Below are positions 40,172-50,261 of a DNA stretch of 64,000 nucleotides, piece by piece (within the stretch, counting starts at the first letter, position 1; every line of letters starts with the position of its first letter). This DNA is from Novosphingobium piscinae. GTDB taxonomy: Bacteria; Pseudomonadota; Alphaproteobacteria; Sphingomonadales; Sphingomonadaceae. The notes below the pieces were generated by a model. That model saw only the letters and a program-made list of their open reading frames with translations. It searched no databases and had not been told where the DNA came from. Where the stretch lies: NCBI RefSeq assembly GCF_014230355.1, contig NZ_JACLAX010000009.1:100216-164215 (forward strand), given 5' to 3'. A program made the translations under genes and the position numbers.

Positions 40172-40304
40172 GCCTCTATTCCTGTCCTTATGACGTCATG
40201 GCCCGCGTTGCCGTTCCGGCCTTCACGCCCCCACCGCCAGGCGCCGCTGCAACGCAGCGCGCCTCTTGGCGCAGGCGGGTCGGCTTGTCCAGCGGGCTTG
40301 CGCC

Positions 40305-42461
40305 ATGAATCGCCGCATCGAGAGGTTTCTGGCCGAACGTCAGTACGATGGGGCGGCCTGGCTGGCCGTGGCCTTTGCATGTGGCATTGCGGCATGGTTC
40401 GCCTTGCCACGTGCCGGGCAGTGGGTGGCGTTTATCGGACTCGGCCTGTTCGGGGGCGTGGCCGCGCTGAAGCGTCGGCCAAGCGATGCGTCCATGCCGC
40501 TCGGTCGGATCGCGCTGGGCACCATGGCGGCGGTGCTGGCCGCCGGGGTCGCCCATGTCTGGATGCGATCCGAGCTGGTTGGCACGCCAGGTATTGCCCG
40601 CCCCTTTGCCGGCATGATCGAGGGCCGGGTGCTGTCCCGTATCATCCGGCCGGCCGACGGGGAATGGCGCCTGGTGCTGGCCACGCGCGATCCGTTGTCG
40701 CTGCGGCGGGTGATCCGGGTCCGGCTGCGTGTGCCGCAGGCGGCCATGCCCGCGAACCTGGGCGACGGGGCGCGGGTCCGGGTGAAGGTGCGGTTGATGC
40801 CTCCGGCGCCGCCGCTGTTGCCGGGAGGCTATGATTTTGCCCGGGCCGCATGGTTCGAGGGCCTGGCCGCGACAGGCGTGGCGCTGGGCCCGATTGCGGT
40901 TCAGGCGGCGGGGAAGACAGCGCCGGGGTTGCCGGCGCTACGGGCAACGCTGTCCGCGCATATCACGACCCGCCTGCCGGGTTCGGCCGGCGGGATCGCG
41001 GCGGCGCTGGCCAGTGGCGACCGCGGCGGGATCGCCAGGGCCGATGAAGAGGCCATGCGCGACGCAGGATTGAGCCACCTGCTCTCGGTGAGCGGCCTGC
41101 ATGTCAGTGCCGTGGTTGCCGCCGGCTATCTTGTGGGTCTGCGCTTGCTGGCGCTGTGGCCATGGCTGGCCCTGCGGCTGCGGCTGCCGCTGTGGGCTGC
41201 GATGGGAGCCGCGGTCGCGGGTGGTTTCTATACGGTGCTGACCGGTTCCGAAGTGCCGACGGTGCGCAGCCTGGTTGGCTCCCTGCTGGTCCTCCTGGCT
41301 GTTGCGCTGGGGCGGGACCCCCTGTCCTTACGCCTGCTCGCGCTCTCGGCCCTGGTTGTTATGCTGGCGTGGCCCGAAGCCGTGATTGGCCCCAGCTTCC
41401 AGCTGAGCTTTGCGGCCGTGCTGGCGATCGTCGCGCTGCATGCGGTGCCGGCAGTGCGGGACCGGCTGGCCGCCCGCGAGGAACCGGCATGGCAGGCGGG
41501 GATGCGCCGGCTTGGCGGTTTGCTGCTCACCGGGCTGGTGATCGAGCTGGCACTGCTTCCGATCGGACTGTTCCATTTTCACCGGGCCGGGTTGCTCGGT
41601 GCGCTGGCCAATGTCGTGGCGATCCCGCTCACCACCTTCGTGATCATGCCGGCCGTTGCCCTGGCGCTGGCGCTTGACCTGGTCGGGCTCGGCGCGCCGG
41701 CCTGGTGGTGTGCCGGACAGGCGCTTGCCCTGCTTCTGCGGTTGGCCCACGGCGTGGCCGAGGTTCCTGCCGCTGTCGCGCTGACCCCTGCCTTCGGACC
41801 CGGCCCCTTCCTGCTGCTCCTTGGAGGCGGCCTGTGGCTGGCCCTGTGGCCCGGCCCAGTCCGGCGCTGGGGCCTGCTGCCGATTGCGCTGGGCGGCGTG
41901 GCTGCGCTCACCGCGCGCGCACCCGATGTGCTGGTGTCGAACGATGGTCGCCACGTCGCGGTGACCGGGCTGGTGCCAGGTCATCTGGCAGTCCTGCGCG
42001 ATCCCCGGCCGGGCTTCGCGCAGGATCGACTCAACGAGATGGCTGGGCTGGATACCACCCTGGTGCCACTGACTGGTCTGCCGCAGACGACCTGCAACAC
42101 CGACTTTTGCAGTGTCGTGTTGCAGCGACGCGCGCGCTCATGGCACCTGCTGCTGGCGCGCGGCTCCGATCCTGTGCCACTGCGCGACCTGGCGGCAGCC
42201 TGCGAGCGCGTCGACCTGGTGATAGCGCCGCGCTGGCTGCCGGCCAGCTGCCGGCCTCGCTGGCGCAAGATCGACCGGCACAGCCTGGCGCAGACGGGTG
42301 GGGTCGCGATCGACCTGCTTGCAGGCCGGATCGAGACAGTCCGCCGGGAGCGCGACGACCATGGCTGGCAGGTGCCGCCGCCGACCTTGCCAGCGGGACG
42401 AACCGACCAACCGGTTCCCCCGAGGTGGTCCCCGGCGGCACCGCCTGCCGCTCAGTGGTAG
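40305..42461 (+). CDS. comEC: ComEC/Rec2-family DNA-uptake membrane protein
   Basis: A 718-aa polytopic protein proposed to form the channel for single-stranded DNA in natural transformation. The competence domain is recognised by [20 protein letters not shown] and [20 protein letters not shown] with [20 protein letters not shown], in a core of about ten helices. The C-terminal ~200 residues lack the metal-binding HxHxDH of ComEC beta-lactamase domains and look degenerate. ATG 40305 is chosen; an upstream in-frame TTG at 40266 exists. Its last 10 bp overlap the end of lexA on the other strand. Whether the host is naturally competent cannot be judged here. Confidence 0.88.
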   Translation: MNRRIERFLAERQYDGAAWLAVAFACGIAAWFALPRAGQWVAFIGLGLFGGVAALKRRPSDASMPLGRIALGTMAAVLAAGVAHVWMRSELVGTPGIARPFAGMIEGRVLSRIIRPADGEWRLVLATRDPLSLRRVIRVRLRVPQAAMPANLGDGARVRVKVRLMPPAPPLLPGGYDFARAAWFEGLAATGVALGPIAVQAAGKTAPGLPALRATLSAHITTRLPGSAGGIAAALASGDRGGIARADEEAMRDAGLSHLLSVSGLHVSAVVAAGYLVGLRLLALWPWLALRLRLPLWAAMGAAVAGGFYTVLTGSEVPTVRSLVGSLLVLLAVALGRDPLSLRLLALSALVVMLAWPEAVIGPSFQLSFAAVLAIVALHAVPAVRDRLAAREEPAWQAGMRRLGGLLLTGLVIELALLPIGLFHFHRAGLLGALANVVAIPLTTFVIMPAVALALALDLVGLGAPAWWCAGQALALLLRLAHGVAEVPAAVALTPAFGPGPFLLLLGGGLWLALWPGPVRRWGLLPIALGGVAALTARAPDVLVSNDGRHVAVTGLVPGHLAVLRDPRPGFAQDRLNEMAGLDTTLVPLTGLPQTTCNTDFCSVVLQRRARSWHLLLARGSDPVPLRDLAAACERVDLVIAPRWLPASCRPRWRKIDRHSLAQTGGVAIDLLAGRIETVRRERDDHGWQVPPPTLPAGRTDQPVPPRWSPAAPPAAQW

Positions 42462-43138
42462 CGCCGCAGCAGGCCCGCTAGCTTGCCCTGCACCATCACC
42501 TCGCCGGGGGCGTAGAACTGCGGATCGTAAGCGGCATTGGCCGGATCGAGCCGCACCCGGCCCTGCTCGCGGTACAAGTACTTGAGCGTGGCCTCTTCGC
42601 CCCGCACCAGCGCGACCACGATCTCACCGTCCCGCGCGCTATCGGTGCGGCGGATCAGCGCGAAATCGCCATCGAGAATGCCGGCGTCGACCATGGAATC
42701 GCCTGACACCTCGAGCGCGTAATGCTCACCCGGGCCGAGCAGGGCGGCCGGGACGGGTAGGGTGGACTGACCTTCCAGCGCCTCGATCGGCACGCCAGCG
42801 GCGATCCGGCCGTGCAGCGGCAGTTCGATGACGTCGTTGGCCGGCGCTGCGGTGACGACCGGGCTGCGCAACTGCGGCGGCGGAGCACTGGGGCGGGGCG
42901 GCGGCGCCACCTTGGCGCTCACGTCGTCCGGCTGGCGCAGAACTTCGAGTGCGCGGGCGCGGTTGGGCAGGCGCCGGATGAAGCCCCGCTCTTCCAGCGC
43001 CGAAATCAGGCGATGGACGCCTGACTTCGAGCGAAGATCGAGTGCCTCCTTCATTTCCTCAAAAGATGGTGACACGCCGGTCTCTTCGAGACGGGCCTGG
43101 ATGAACCGGATCAACTCGTGCTGCTTGCGCGTCAGCAT
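42452..43138 (-). CDS. lexA: LexA repressor of the SOS response
   Basis: A 228-aa repressor. The N-terminal winged helix (~1-65) reads [20 protein letters not shown], then [20 protein letters not shown]. The self-cleavage site is A114-G115 ([11 protein letters not shown]), with catalytic S148 (SGDSMVDAG) and K186 (EEATLKYLY). RecA-bound filaments trigger cleavage and release SOS genes. A proline-rich linker (~75-100) joins the domains and is longer than in E. coli (228 against 202 aa). Two LexA boxes lie upstream at 43178-43210, so it is autoregulated. It converges on comEC and overlaps it by 10 bp. Confidence 0.96.
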   Translation of the reverse strand: MLTRKQHELIRFIQARLEETGVSPSFEEMKEALDLRSKSGVHRLISALEERGFIRRLPNRARALEVLRQPDDVSAKVAPPPRPSAPPPQLRSPVVTAAPANDVIELPLHGRIAAGVPIEALEGQSTLPVPAALLGPGEHYALEVSGDSMVDAGILDGDFALIRRTDSARDGEIVVALVRGEEATLKYLYREQGRVRLDPANAAYDPQFYAPGEVMVQGKLAGLLRRYH

Positions 43139-43177
43139 GGCACTCTACTCCCGGCATGGACGATGCCGGACTCCGAT

Positions 43178-43192
43178 GTTCCTGCATCGTTC
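43178..43192. promoter_or_regulatory. LexA box 1 (GTTC-N7-GTTC)
   Basis: GTTC at 43178-43181 and 43189-43192 with exactly 7 bp between, the alphaproteobacterial SOS operator, 40 bp upstream of the lexA start. It supports autoregulation of lexA. Confidence 0.85.
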
Positions 43193-43195
43193 AGT

Positions 43196-43210
43196 GAACG
43201 AACGCGGAAC
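43196..43210. promoter_or_regulatory. LexA box 2 (GAAC-N7-GAAC, inverted)
   Basis: GAAC at 43196-43199 and 43207-43210 with 7 bp between: the same operator read on the opposite strand, 3 bp from box 1. A third GAAC at 43200-43203 lies inside. Two facing boxes may bind two LexA dimers. Confidence 0.8.
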
Positions 43211-43234
43211 ATCTAGGCAACTTGGCTCAGCCCG

Positions 43235-44029
43235 TCAAGCGGTGGTGCCCAGCAGGTTGCGCGTCGCGGTAACGACATCGGCCTGACGCATCAGGCTTTC
43301 GCCGACCAGGAAGCTGCGCACTCCGGCCGCGGCGAGGCGTTGCAGGTCGGCATGGTGGTTGATGCCGCTTTCTCCGACCAGCAGGGCACCCTCCGGCGCC
43401 AGCGGGGCGAGCCGTTCGGTCACGGCCAGATCGGTGACGAAGCGCTTGAGATCGCGGTTGTTCACGCCGACCAGTCGCGAGCGCAGACGGGCCGCGCGCT
43501 CCATTTCCGCCTCGTCGTGGACCTCGACGAGCACGTCCATGCCGCGTTCCAGCGCGGCAGCCTCGATCTCGCCCATCTGTCCATCGTCGAGCGCGGCGAC
43601 GATGATCAGGATCGCGTCGGCACCGATGGCCCGGGCTTCGGCGCACTGCCAGGGATCGACCATGAAGTCCTTGCGGATCACGGGCAGCGCGCAGGCGGCG
43701 CGGGCTGCGACCAGATAGTCCTCATGCCCCTGGAAATAGGGGGCGTCGGTTAGCACCGACAGGCATGTGGCGCCGCCCTCGGCATAGGCGCGGGCGTGGG
43801 CCGGCGGATCGAAATCGGCGCGGATCAGGCCCTTTGACGGCGAGGCCTTCTTGATCTCGGCGATCAGGCCGAAGCCGGACCCCGCGGCACGCCGCAGGGC
43901 CGCCTCGAAGCCGCGCGGCGCGGACTGGGCAGCGCCCAGCGCATCGAGTTCGGCTAGGCTGAGCAGCGCCTTGCGACGGGTGACCTCAGCCGTGGTGGCG
44001 GCGCAGATTTCGGTGAGCTTGTCGGTCAT
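43235..44029 (-). CDS. trpC: Indole-3-glycerol phosphate synthase
   Basis: A 264-aa TIM-barrel enzyme of tryptophan synthesis that closes the indole ring of CdRP. Signatures: [20 protein letters not shown] with the preceding [43 protein letters not shown] and [20 protein letters not shown], then [20 protein letters not shown]. It is not fused to TrpF. Its ATG overlaps the trpD stop by 4 bp (ATGA), which fixes the start at 44029. The next gene on this strand is lexA, with its own promoter. Confidence 0.96.
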   Translation of the reverse strand: MTDKLTEICAATTAEVTRRKALLSLAELDALGAAQSAPRGFEAALRRAAGSGFGLIAEIKKASPSKGLIRADFDPPAHARAYAEGGATCLSVLTDAPYFQGHEDYLVAARAACALPVIRKDFMVDPWQCAEARAIGADAILIIVAALDDGQMGEIEAAALERGMDVLVEVHDEAEMERAARLRSRLVGVNNRDLKRFVTDLAVTERLAPLAPEGALLVGESGINHHADLQRLAAAGVRSFLVGESLMRQADVVTATRNLLGTTA

Positions 44030-45021
44030 TGCAGCGTCTGGATCCAGCAATCGAGCAGGGCCTTGGCGAGCCCCTTGTCTATGGCCTCGGCCGCCTCCTC
44101 GGCGGCGGCGGCCCAGTCCTGGGCCTCGCCAGCCACCAGCAGCGCGGCGGCGGCGTTGAACAGGACGGCGTCACGGTAGGGCCCCGGTTCGCCCGCCAGC
44201 AGGCGGCGCAGGGCCGCGGCATTGGTGGCCGGATCGCCGCCGCGGATCGCCTCGACCGGCGCGGATGGCAGCCCCGCCTCGGCGGCGGTCACCCGCCGCA
44301 GCGCGACGCGGCCCTGTTCGACCATGCCGACCTCGTTGCCGCCGGCCAGGCTGAGCTCGTCGAGCCCCTCGTCGCCCGAAACGACGAAGGTCCGCTCGGT
44401 TCCCAGCGCGGCGATCGCTGCGGCATAGATCGGGACATAGGCGGGCCGGGCGATGCCGACCAGCTGCCGCGTGACCCCGGCCGGATTGGCCAGCGGTCCC
44501 ATGAGGTTGAAGATCGTGCGCCGGCCCAGTGCCTTGCGGATCGGCATGATGCGCCCCATCGCCGGGTGATGGCGTCCGGCGAACAGAAAGCCGATGCCCA
44601 GATCGTGCAGCGTGTCCTCGGCAGTTTCGGCCAGCCGGTCGAGGTTGAGGCCCAGCGCCTCGAGCGTGTCGGCCGCACCGGCCTTGGAACTGGCGGCGCG
44701 GTTGCCGTGCTTGGCCACCGGCACCCCGCAAGCGGCGACGACCAGACTGACCGCGGTCGAGACGTTGAGCGTGTGGAGTCCGTCTCCGCCGGTGCCGCAG
44801 ACATCGATCGCTCCCGGCGGAGCCTGCACAGCAATCATGCGGTGGCGCATCGCGCGGGCGGCCCCGGTGATCTCGCCGGCCTGCTCGCCGCGGTCAGCCA
44901 GCGCGACGAGGAAGCCGGCAATCTCAGCGTCGGGGACGAGGCCATCAAGCATCGCGCCGAACGCGGCCTCGGCTTCGTCCTCGGCCAGCGGATCGGCGGT
45001 GATCGGGGGAAGTGCGGTCAT
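44026..45021 (-). CDS. trpD: Anthranilate phosphoribosyltransferase
   Basis: A 331-aa enzyme that joins anthranilate and PRPP. Motifs: [20 protein letters not shown] (PRPP loop), [40 protein letters not shown] and [20 protein letters not shown]. The first in-frame start, 9 codons upstream, is ignored because ATG 45021 overlaps the trpG stop by 4 bp. It is a separate protein from TrpG, unlike the enterobacterial fusion. Confidence 0.96.
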   Translation of the reverse strand: MTALPPITADPLAEDEAEAAFGAMLDGLVPDAEIAGFLVALADRGEQAGEITGAARAMRHRMIAVQAPPGAIDVCGTGGDGLHTLNVSTAVSLVVAACGVPVAKHGNRAASSKAGAADTLEALGLNLDRLAETAEDTLHDLGIGFLFAGRHHPAMGRIMPIRKALGRRTIFNLMGPLANPAGVTRQLVGIARPAYVPIYAAAIAALGTERTFVVSGDEGLDELSLAGGNEVGMVEQGRVALRRVTAAEAGLPSAPVEAIRGGDPATNAAALRRLLAGEPGPYRDAVLFNAAAALLVAGEAQDWAAAAEEAAEAIDKGLAKALLDCWIQTLQ

Positions 45022-45602
45022 GCCGGGAGGCGCGGCGTGATCCCGCACAGCATCAGGAAGTTGGCGAGCATCGCGTGGCCATGTTCGGTGGCGATCGACT
45101 CCGGGTGGAATTGCACCCCGTGGATCGGCAGGGCGACGTGGCGGAAGCCCATGACGTGGCCGTCGTCGCTGCGCGCGTTGACCGCAAGCACCGGCGGAAT
45201 GTCCTCGACGATCAGCGAGTGGTAGCGGGTCGCGGTGAAGGGCGAAGGCAGGCCGGCGAAAACCCCGGTGCCGTCATGGCTGACCGGGCTGGTCTTGCCA
45301 TGCATCAGCCCGCCGCGCACGACCTGTCCGCCGAAGTGCTGCCCGATCGACTGGTGGCCCAGGCAGACCCCGAGCAGTGGCCGCGCGGCATCGGCTGCGG
45401 CGCCAACCAGATCGAGGCTGATTCCGGCTTCGTTCGGGGTGCAGGGACCGGGCGAGAGGAGAAAGCCGGCGGCCCCGCTATCGAGCGCCTGTGCGGCGGT
45501 CAGTGCATCGTTGCGCACCACCTCGACCGCGGCGCCCAGCTCCATCAGGTAGTGGACCAGGTTCCAGGTGAAGCTGTCGTAGTTGTCGATGACCAGGATC
45601 AT
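45018..45602 (-). CDS. trpG: Anthranilate synthase component II (glutamine amidotransferase)
   Basis: A 194-aa class I amidotransferase that supplies ammonia to TrpE. The catalytic cysteine is C80 in [15 protein letters not shown] and the His-Glu pair is in [18 protein letters not shown]-terminus [20 protein letters not shown] is that of TrpG/PabA. In the absence of a visible pabA it may also serve p-aminobenzoate synthesis. It is coupled to trpD. Confidence 0.96.
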   Translation of the reverse strand: MILVIDNYDSFTWNLVHYLMELGAAVEVVRNDALTAAQALDSGAAGFLLSPGPCTPNEAGISLDLVGAAADAARPLLGVCLGHQSIGQHFGGQVVRGGLMHGKTSPVSHDGTGVFAGLPSPFTATRYHSLIVEDIPPVLAVNARSDDGHVMGFRHVALPIHGVQFHPESIATEHGHAMLANFLMLCGITPRLPA

Positions 45603-45670
45603 GGCAGCTGCCTCTTTCAGCCTTCGCGGGCCGGATCAAGCAATTCCTCGCCCTCGCCAGCAGGATCCGG

Positions 45671-46444
45671 TCAGGTACCCATCGCCGCGCGCGCCTCGCT
45701 CACGGGCGCGGCCGAGATGGTGATCGCGCCTGACCATGGCCGGTCGAGATCAAGGATCAGGGTGAGCGCCAGGGTCAGGAGCACGAACAACACCCCTGCC
45801 TCGAGCAGCGGTCGCAGGCTGCCGCGACGGGCGGTGACATAGCCGACGATGCCGGCCGAGATCACAGCATAGAGGCTGACAACGTCCAGCACCCGGCCGG
45901 GGATCCGCGCCTCCCGCTCGGCCTTGCGGGCCGCGGCGGCATCGAACATCTCGTTGGCGGCATTGACCAGCGTGGCGCCGAGCGGCGGCTCAAGCCGGAC
46001 AAGCGCGGCGCGCACCGCAGCCCACACCGCGGTCTGCGCCCGCGCCGAGGCGGCTTCGACCGCGCGGCGGTCGGGCGCGGTGGGCAGCGCCGCGCGCAGA
46101 TCGGCATAGCCGCGCAGGCGGTCACGCAGCGCCTCACCCTCGGACCCAGCGACCAGCCCGGCGCGCAGCCAGGCCGTACCGATCGCATTGCCCTCGCGGA
46201 TCACCGCCTCGCGGCGGTCATCGTAGCGCGCCACGGCGAGCGAGAAGGTGAAGGCGATCAGCAGGCCCAGCAGGGCGAGCGCGGTTGAAAGCAGGTAGCT
46301 ATCGGGGGATTCGGGGCGGGGATCGGCGGCATAGGTCAGGCGGACCCAGCGTCCGGCCAGCGCGGCGAGGACCAGCGCAGCCAGTAGCAGCGCGCCGACC
46401 AACCAGAGCGGAGCCGCGCCGAGGAAATCATCGAGTCCCGCCAT
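45671..46444 (-). CDS. DUF4239 (bestrophin-like) membrane protein in the trp cluster
   Basis: A 257-aa protein with four membrane helices (~12-32, ~52-70, ~193-212, ~216-235). The segment after helix 2, ARYDDRREAVIREGNAIGTA, followed by WLRAGLV and a long cytoplasmic or periplasmic helix region, is characteristic of the DUF4239 family, described as bestrophin-like. Function is unknown. It sits between trpE and trpG with gaps of 36 and 68 bp, in the same direction, so it is probably co-transcribed with tryptophan genes without an obvious metabolic link. Confidence 0.7.
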   Translation of the reverse strand: MAGLDDFLGAAPLWLVGALLLAALVLAALAGRWVRLTYAADPRPESPDSYLLSTALALLGLLIAFTFSLAVARYDDRREAVIREGNAIGTAWLRAGLVAGSEGEALRDRLRGYADLRAALPTAPDRRAVEAASARAQTAVWAAVRAALVRLEPPLGATLVNAANEMFDAAAARKAEREARIPGRVLDVVSLYAVISAGIVGYVTARRGSLRPLLEAGVLFVLLTLALTLILDLDRPWSGAITISAAPVSEARAAMGT

Positions 46445-46480
46445 CCGCGCTGCCCTCCCCCTGGCCCGCCGCAGCGGGCG

Positions 46481-48010
46481 CTATTGTCCGTAACCGGCCT
46501 CGCTGGCCACCCGCACCGCCTCGCGCGCCGCAGCGAACAGGGCCCCGGCCTTGTTCTCGCATTCGGCCTGCTCGCTGGCAGGCACGGAATCGGCGACGAT
46601 ACCGGCCCCGGCCTGGACATGCATGACTCCGTCCTTGAGCACCGCGGTGCGCAGCACGATGCACGAATCAACCGACCCGTCGGGTGCGAAGTAGCCGACC
46701 CCGCCGGCATAGGCGCCGCGGGTTTCCGGCTCGAGCTCGGCGATGATCTCGCAGGCGCGGACCTTGGGCGCGCCCGAGACGGTGCCCGCCGGGAATCCGG
46801 CGAACAACGCGTCAATCGCATCATGCCGCGCGGTGTCGAGCTGTCCGACCACGTTCGAGACGATGTGCATGACGTGGCTGTAGCGCTCGATCGTGTAGCT
46901 TTCGGTGACCCGGACCGTGCCCTTGGCGGCGACCCGGCCGACATCATTGCGGCCGAGGTCGAGCAGCATGAGGTGCTCGGCGCGCTCCTTGGGATCGGCC
47001 AGCAGGCTGGCTTCGTGCGCGGCATCGTCCTCAGGGGTGCGGCCGCGCGGACGGGTGCCGGCAATCGGCCGGATCGTCACCTCGCCGTGACGGATGCGCA
47101 CCAGGATTTCCGGGCTCGAGCCGATCAGGGCGAAGCCGGGCAGATCGAGGAAATAGAGGAAGGGCGAGGGGTTCACCCGCCGTAGCGCGCGGTAGAGTGC
47201 GACTGCCGGCAGGGTGAAGGGCGTGGTGAAGCGTTGCGCCAACACGACCTGGAAGATGTCGCCAGCGGTGATGTAGTCCTGCGCCTTCAGCACCATGTCA
47301 CGATAGCGCTCGGGCGCCATTACCGGGGTGCGCACCGGTTCGGGCAGGTCGGCAGGCGGCGGCGCCGTCTGCGCCGGACGGGCCAGCCGGGCCAGCGCCG
47401 CGTCGATTCGGTCGGCTGCCGCACCGATCAGCGCCTCGGGCGCACTCGCGCCGGGCCACACCGGGGCAACGCACCAGAGCGCATCGCTGAGCCGGTCGAA
47501 CACCAGCACCAGGGTGGGCCGGACGAACAGCATGTCGGGCAGGGCGAGCGTGCTCTGCGGAGCCCGGGGCAGTTTCTCGACAAGGCCGATGGTTTCATAG
47601 CCGAAATAGCCGACCAGGCAGGCGAGCGCGGGCGGCAGCTCGGCCGGCACGGCAATGCGGCACGCGTTCACCAGCGCGCGCAGCTCGCTCAGGCTGTCGC
47701 CGGGCTGGGGGGTGAAGGCAGACGGATCAGTCGGCCAGTTGCGGTTGACCTCGGCAACCCGGCCGGTGGCGCGGAAGATCAGGTCTGGCGCCAGCCCGAG
47801 CAGACTGTATCGGCCGCGCACTTCCCCGCCCTGGACCGATTCGAGCAGGAAGTCGCCGCGGCCTTCCTCGAACAGCTTGAGCGCGGCCCCAACCGGAGTT
47901 TCGGTATCGGCCACCAGACGACGCCAGACCAGCGCCGGTTCGCCACGGGCGAGCTGAGCAGCGGCGGCGGCCGCGTTCTCTGGGCCGGCGGATTCCGGAA
48001 GCAGGCTCAT
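46481..48010 (-). CDS. trpE: Anthranilate synthase component I
   Basis: A 509-aa chorismate-utilising enzyme that makes anthranilate. The N-terminal regulatory part has ESVQGGEVRGRYSLLGLAPD, including the serine-rich type Trp-feedback motif region. The catalytic half has GDIFQVVLAQRFTTPFTLPA, PSPFLYFLDLPGFALIGSSP, RPIAGTRPRGRTPEDDAAHE, SYTIERYSHVMHIVSNVVGQ and FPAGTVSGAPKVRACEIIAE. It follows ppiD by 10 bp. No trp leader peptide or attenuator was recognised. Confidence 0.96.
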   Translation of the reverse strand: MSLLPESAGPENAAAAAAQLARGEPALVWRRLVADTETPVGAALKLFEEGRGDFLLESVQGGEVRGRYSLLGLAPDLIFRATGRVAEVNRNWPTDPSAFTPQPGDSLSELRALVNACRIAVPAELPPALACLVGYFGYETIGLVEKLPRAPQSTLALPDMLFVRPTLVLVFDRLSDALWCVAPVWPGASAPEALIGAAADRIDAALARLARPAQTAPPPADLPEPVRTPVMAPERYRDMVLKAQDYITAGDIFQVVLAQRFTTPFTLPAVALYRALRRVNPSPFLYFLDLPGFALIGSSPEILVRIRHGEVTIRPIAGTRPRGRTPEDDAAHEASLLADPKERAEHLMLLDLGRNDVGRVAAKGTVRVTESYTIERYSHVMHIVSNVVGQLDTARHDAIDALFAGFPAGTVSGAPKVRACEIIAELEPETRGAYAGGVGYFAPDGSVDSCIVLRTAVLKDGVMHVQAGAGIVADSVPASEQAECENKAGALFAAAREAVRVASEAGYGQ

Positions 48011-48020
48011 CCCGGCGGGC

Positions 48021-49958
48021 TCAGTTGGTGCCGACCAGACGGCGGGCGACCGCGTCGATCGCGGCCTGGTTGCGCTTGACGCCGACCTCCTGGCGGATCG
48101 CGGCGCGCAGCTGGGCCGCGTACTCGCGTCCGGTCAGCCCGGACAATTCCCGCGCGGCGGCGGGCAGCATCGGAGCCACGCGGGCCGGATCGCCCGGCAC
48201 GATCTGCGCCAGCGAGACGACAAACCAACCCTGGTTGCCGGGCGCGGCCAGAACCTTGGTGGTTCCCTTGGCCATAGAGAACAGGAGGGCGAGGGCCGGC
48301 GGCACCTGCTGGCCCTGCCGCGCCAGGTCCTCGCGGCCCAGTTCGATCCGGTCGACCGGGGGCACCCGCGGCACACCTAAAGCGGCCACGGCCGCGCCCA
48401 GTTCCTGGCCCTGCTTGACCTGGCCGAGGACCTTCTCCGCCGCAGCCTTGGCCGCCGCCGCGCCCTTCTGCAGCAGCAGGTCGGTCATCACCTGCGGCTT
48501 GATCTCAGCCAGCGGGGCGGGGGCCGAAGGGGTGATGCGCGAGACATCGAACACGATGAAGGTCTTGCCCGGCTCGATCTCGGCAAGCTGCGGCTGGCCC
48601 TCGCGCTCCATCGCGAAGGCGGTCGCCAGCACGCGGGCAAGCTCGGCCGGGGCTTTCTGTCCGGCAGTGCCGAACACCTGGCCATCGGCGGTCAGTGCCG
48701 GGGTTTCGGTGATGGTCAGCGCCAGCTCCTTGGCGACGTCGCCCAGCGAGGCGCCGTTGTCGAACTCGTCCTCGACCTTGGCCGAGAAATCGGTCAGCGC
48801 GGCGCGGCGCTTTTGCAGGCTCAGTTCTGCGAGGATCTCAGGCCGCGCCTGATCGAGCGACTTGCCCGGCTTGGCGTCGATCGCATCCACCCGCAGCACA
48901 ACCCAACCGAGCGGCCCGCGCACCGGGCCGGCAGTCTTGCCAGCGGTGGTCCCAAAGGCCGCCGAGGCTACGGCGTCGTTGGCCTGGTTTGCCAGCGCCG
49001 CGCGGTTCAGCGGGCCGAGCTTGGCCACGGCCAGGCCTTTGGCGGAAGCGGCGGCCTCGAGCGTGCGGCCTCCCGCCAGTTCGGCCAGCACCGCCTTGGC
49101 GGCCGCTTCGGTGGGGAGAATCAGCTGGCTGACCCGCCGGTCCTCGCTGGGGGCATAGGCAGCCTTGTTGGCGGTATAACGGGCAGCAATCTCGGCCTCG
49201 GTCGGGGCCGGCACGCTCTTCAGTGCCGTCTCGTCAAACACGGCAAAGCGGACCGTGCGGCGCTCGGGCCGGGCATAACGGGCTCGGTTGGCGTTGTAAT
49301 AGGCCGTCACCTCGGCTTCGGCGGGCGCCGCCGGCGGGGCAAAGGCCGCGGCCGGCAGCAGGGCGATTGTGCCGGTCCGGCGCTCGGCGAAAAGGGCGGC
49401 GTAGCGCAGCACCAGCCCGCCCGGCATGCGCGCGCCGAGCGCGGCCGGGGTGAGCAGCTGGCGCGCGATCAGGCCATCGGCCAGTTCCCGCCGCACTGTG
49501 GCCTCGGTCAGGCCGCGCTGCGCCAGCAGGGCGCGGAACGCGGCGTCGCTGAACTTCCCGTCGGGACCCTGGAAAGCAGGGATCTTGGCGATCTCGCTGT
49601 CCACCAGCCGGTCGCTGGCGATAACCCCGTGACGCTCACCGAATTCGGCGATCGCAGCCCGATCGATCGTCTGATCAAGGACGGTGCCGAGTCCGCCGCC
49701 CGCCACGAAGGCCTTCATCATCAGCCGGGGATTGTCGCGCTTGAGCTGTTCGACCGCGCTCGTCGCGGCCTGGGCCAGCTCGCTGGCATCGACGCCACGG
49801 CCGCCTACCGTGGCGACACGTCCATCGTTGCCGGTGACCGCATTCCGCATTCCGGCCACATCGCCCGCGGCGAAGGCCAGGGCGATCAGTGCCAGGAAGA
49901 TCAGCGCGAAGACGACGCCAATCTTGGAATGCATGAAGGACCGGAAGAAATGCAGCAT
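48021..49958 (-). CDS. ppiD: Membrane-anchored peptidyl-prolyl isomerase, PpiD-like
   Basis: A 645-aa periplasmic folding factor. A short cytoplasmic start (MLHFFRSFMHSKIG) and one membrane helix (~14-34, VVFALIFLALIALAFAAG) are followed by a SurA-N-like chaperone region (VGGRGVDASELAQAATSAVE ... LMMKAFVAGGGLGTVLDQTI) and a parvulin-like domain around ~265-375 (YAPSEDRRVSQLILPTEAAA ... VRGPLGWVVLRVDAID). The parvulin part looks divergent, as in E. coli PpiD, so catalysis is uncertain. It helps newly exported proteins at the Sec exit. It heads the trp cluster on the minus strand; its promoter must lie in 49959-50261. Confidence 0.9.
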   Translation of the reverse strand: MLHFFRSFMHSKIGVVFALIFLALIALAFAAGDVAGMRNAVTGNDGRVATVGGRGVDASELAQAATSAVEQLKRDNPRLMMKAFVAGGGLGTVLDQTIDRAAIAEFGERHGVIASDRLVDSEIAKIPAFQGPDGKFSDAAFRALLAQRGLTEATVRRELADGLIARQLLTPAALGARMPGGLVLRYAALFAERRTGTIALLPAAAFAPPAAPAEAEVTAYYNANRARYARPERRTVRFAVFDETALKSVPAPTEAEIAARYTANKAAYAPSEDRRVSQLILPTEAAAKAVLAELAGGRTLEAAASAKGLAVAKLGPLNRAALANQANDAVASAAFGTTAGKTAGPVRGPLGWVVLRVDAIDAKPGKSLDQARPEILAELSLQKRRAALTDFSAKVEDEFDNGASLGDVAKELALTITETPALTADGQVFGTAGQKAPAELARVLATAFAMEREGQPQLAEIEPGKTFIVFDVSRITPSAPAPLAEIKPQVMTDLLLQKGAAAAKAAAEKVLGQVKQGQELGAAVAALGVPRVPPVDRIELGREDLARQGQQVPPALALLFSMAKGTTKVLAAPGNQGWFVVSLAQIVPGDPARVAPMLPAAARELSGLTGREYAAQLRAAIRQEVGVKRNQAAIDAVARRLVGTN

Positions 49959-50064
49959 CGGCGGGCTCGACTGTGGGGCCCCGGCGGGGCTGAGGACGTC
50001 AGCGGGGCTTTAGGGACCAAATCGTCGCACCGCAACGGGGCGGCCATCCTCGCGGCCACCATCA

Positions 50065-50118
50065 GGGCAGGGGGGACTGGGCAGGGGGATAGGGCAGGGG
50101 GATAGGGTAGGGGCCGGG
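50065..50118 (+). repeat. G-rich tandem repeat with G-quadruplex potential
   Basis: Four units of about 13 bp, the central two identical (GGGCAGGGGGATA at 50079-50091 and 50092-50104), giving at least nine G-tracts of three or more within 54 bp on the plus strand. It lies between divergent ppiD and tpiA, about 150 bp upstream of tpiA. Confidence 0.75.
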
Positions 50119-50261
50119 CGCAGGTCGGCAAATCGTGAAAAACTGTATGGTCGCGTTTTGACAGCCGGGGCGTGGCTGGCCTAGCAGCGCCGCGGAGAGC
50201 CGCCAATTCCCTCCGGATTCGGCACTATGCTCATCTAAAATCAAGATTTCAGGGAATTTTT

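Noticed and set aside
46481..48010. A trp attenuator or leader peptide
   Set aside because: trpE follows ppiD by 10 bp; there is no room for a leader with tandem Trp codons, and none is seen upstream of ppiD.
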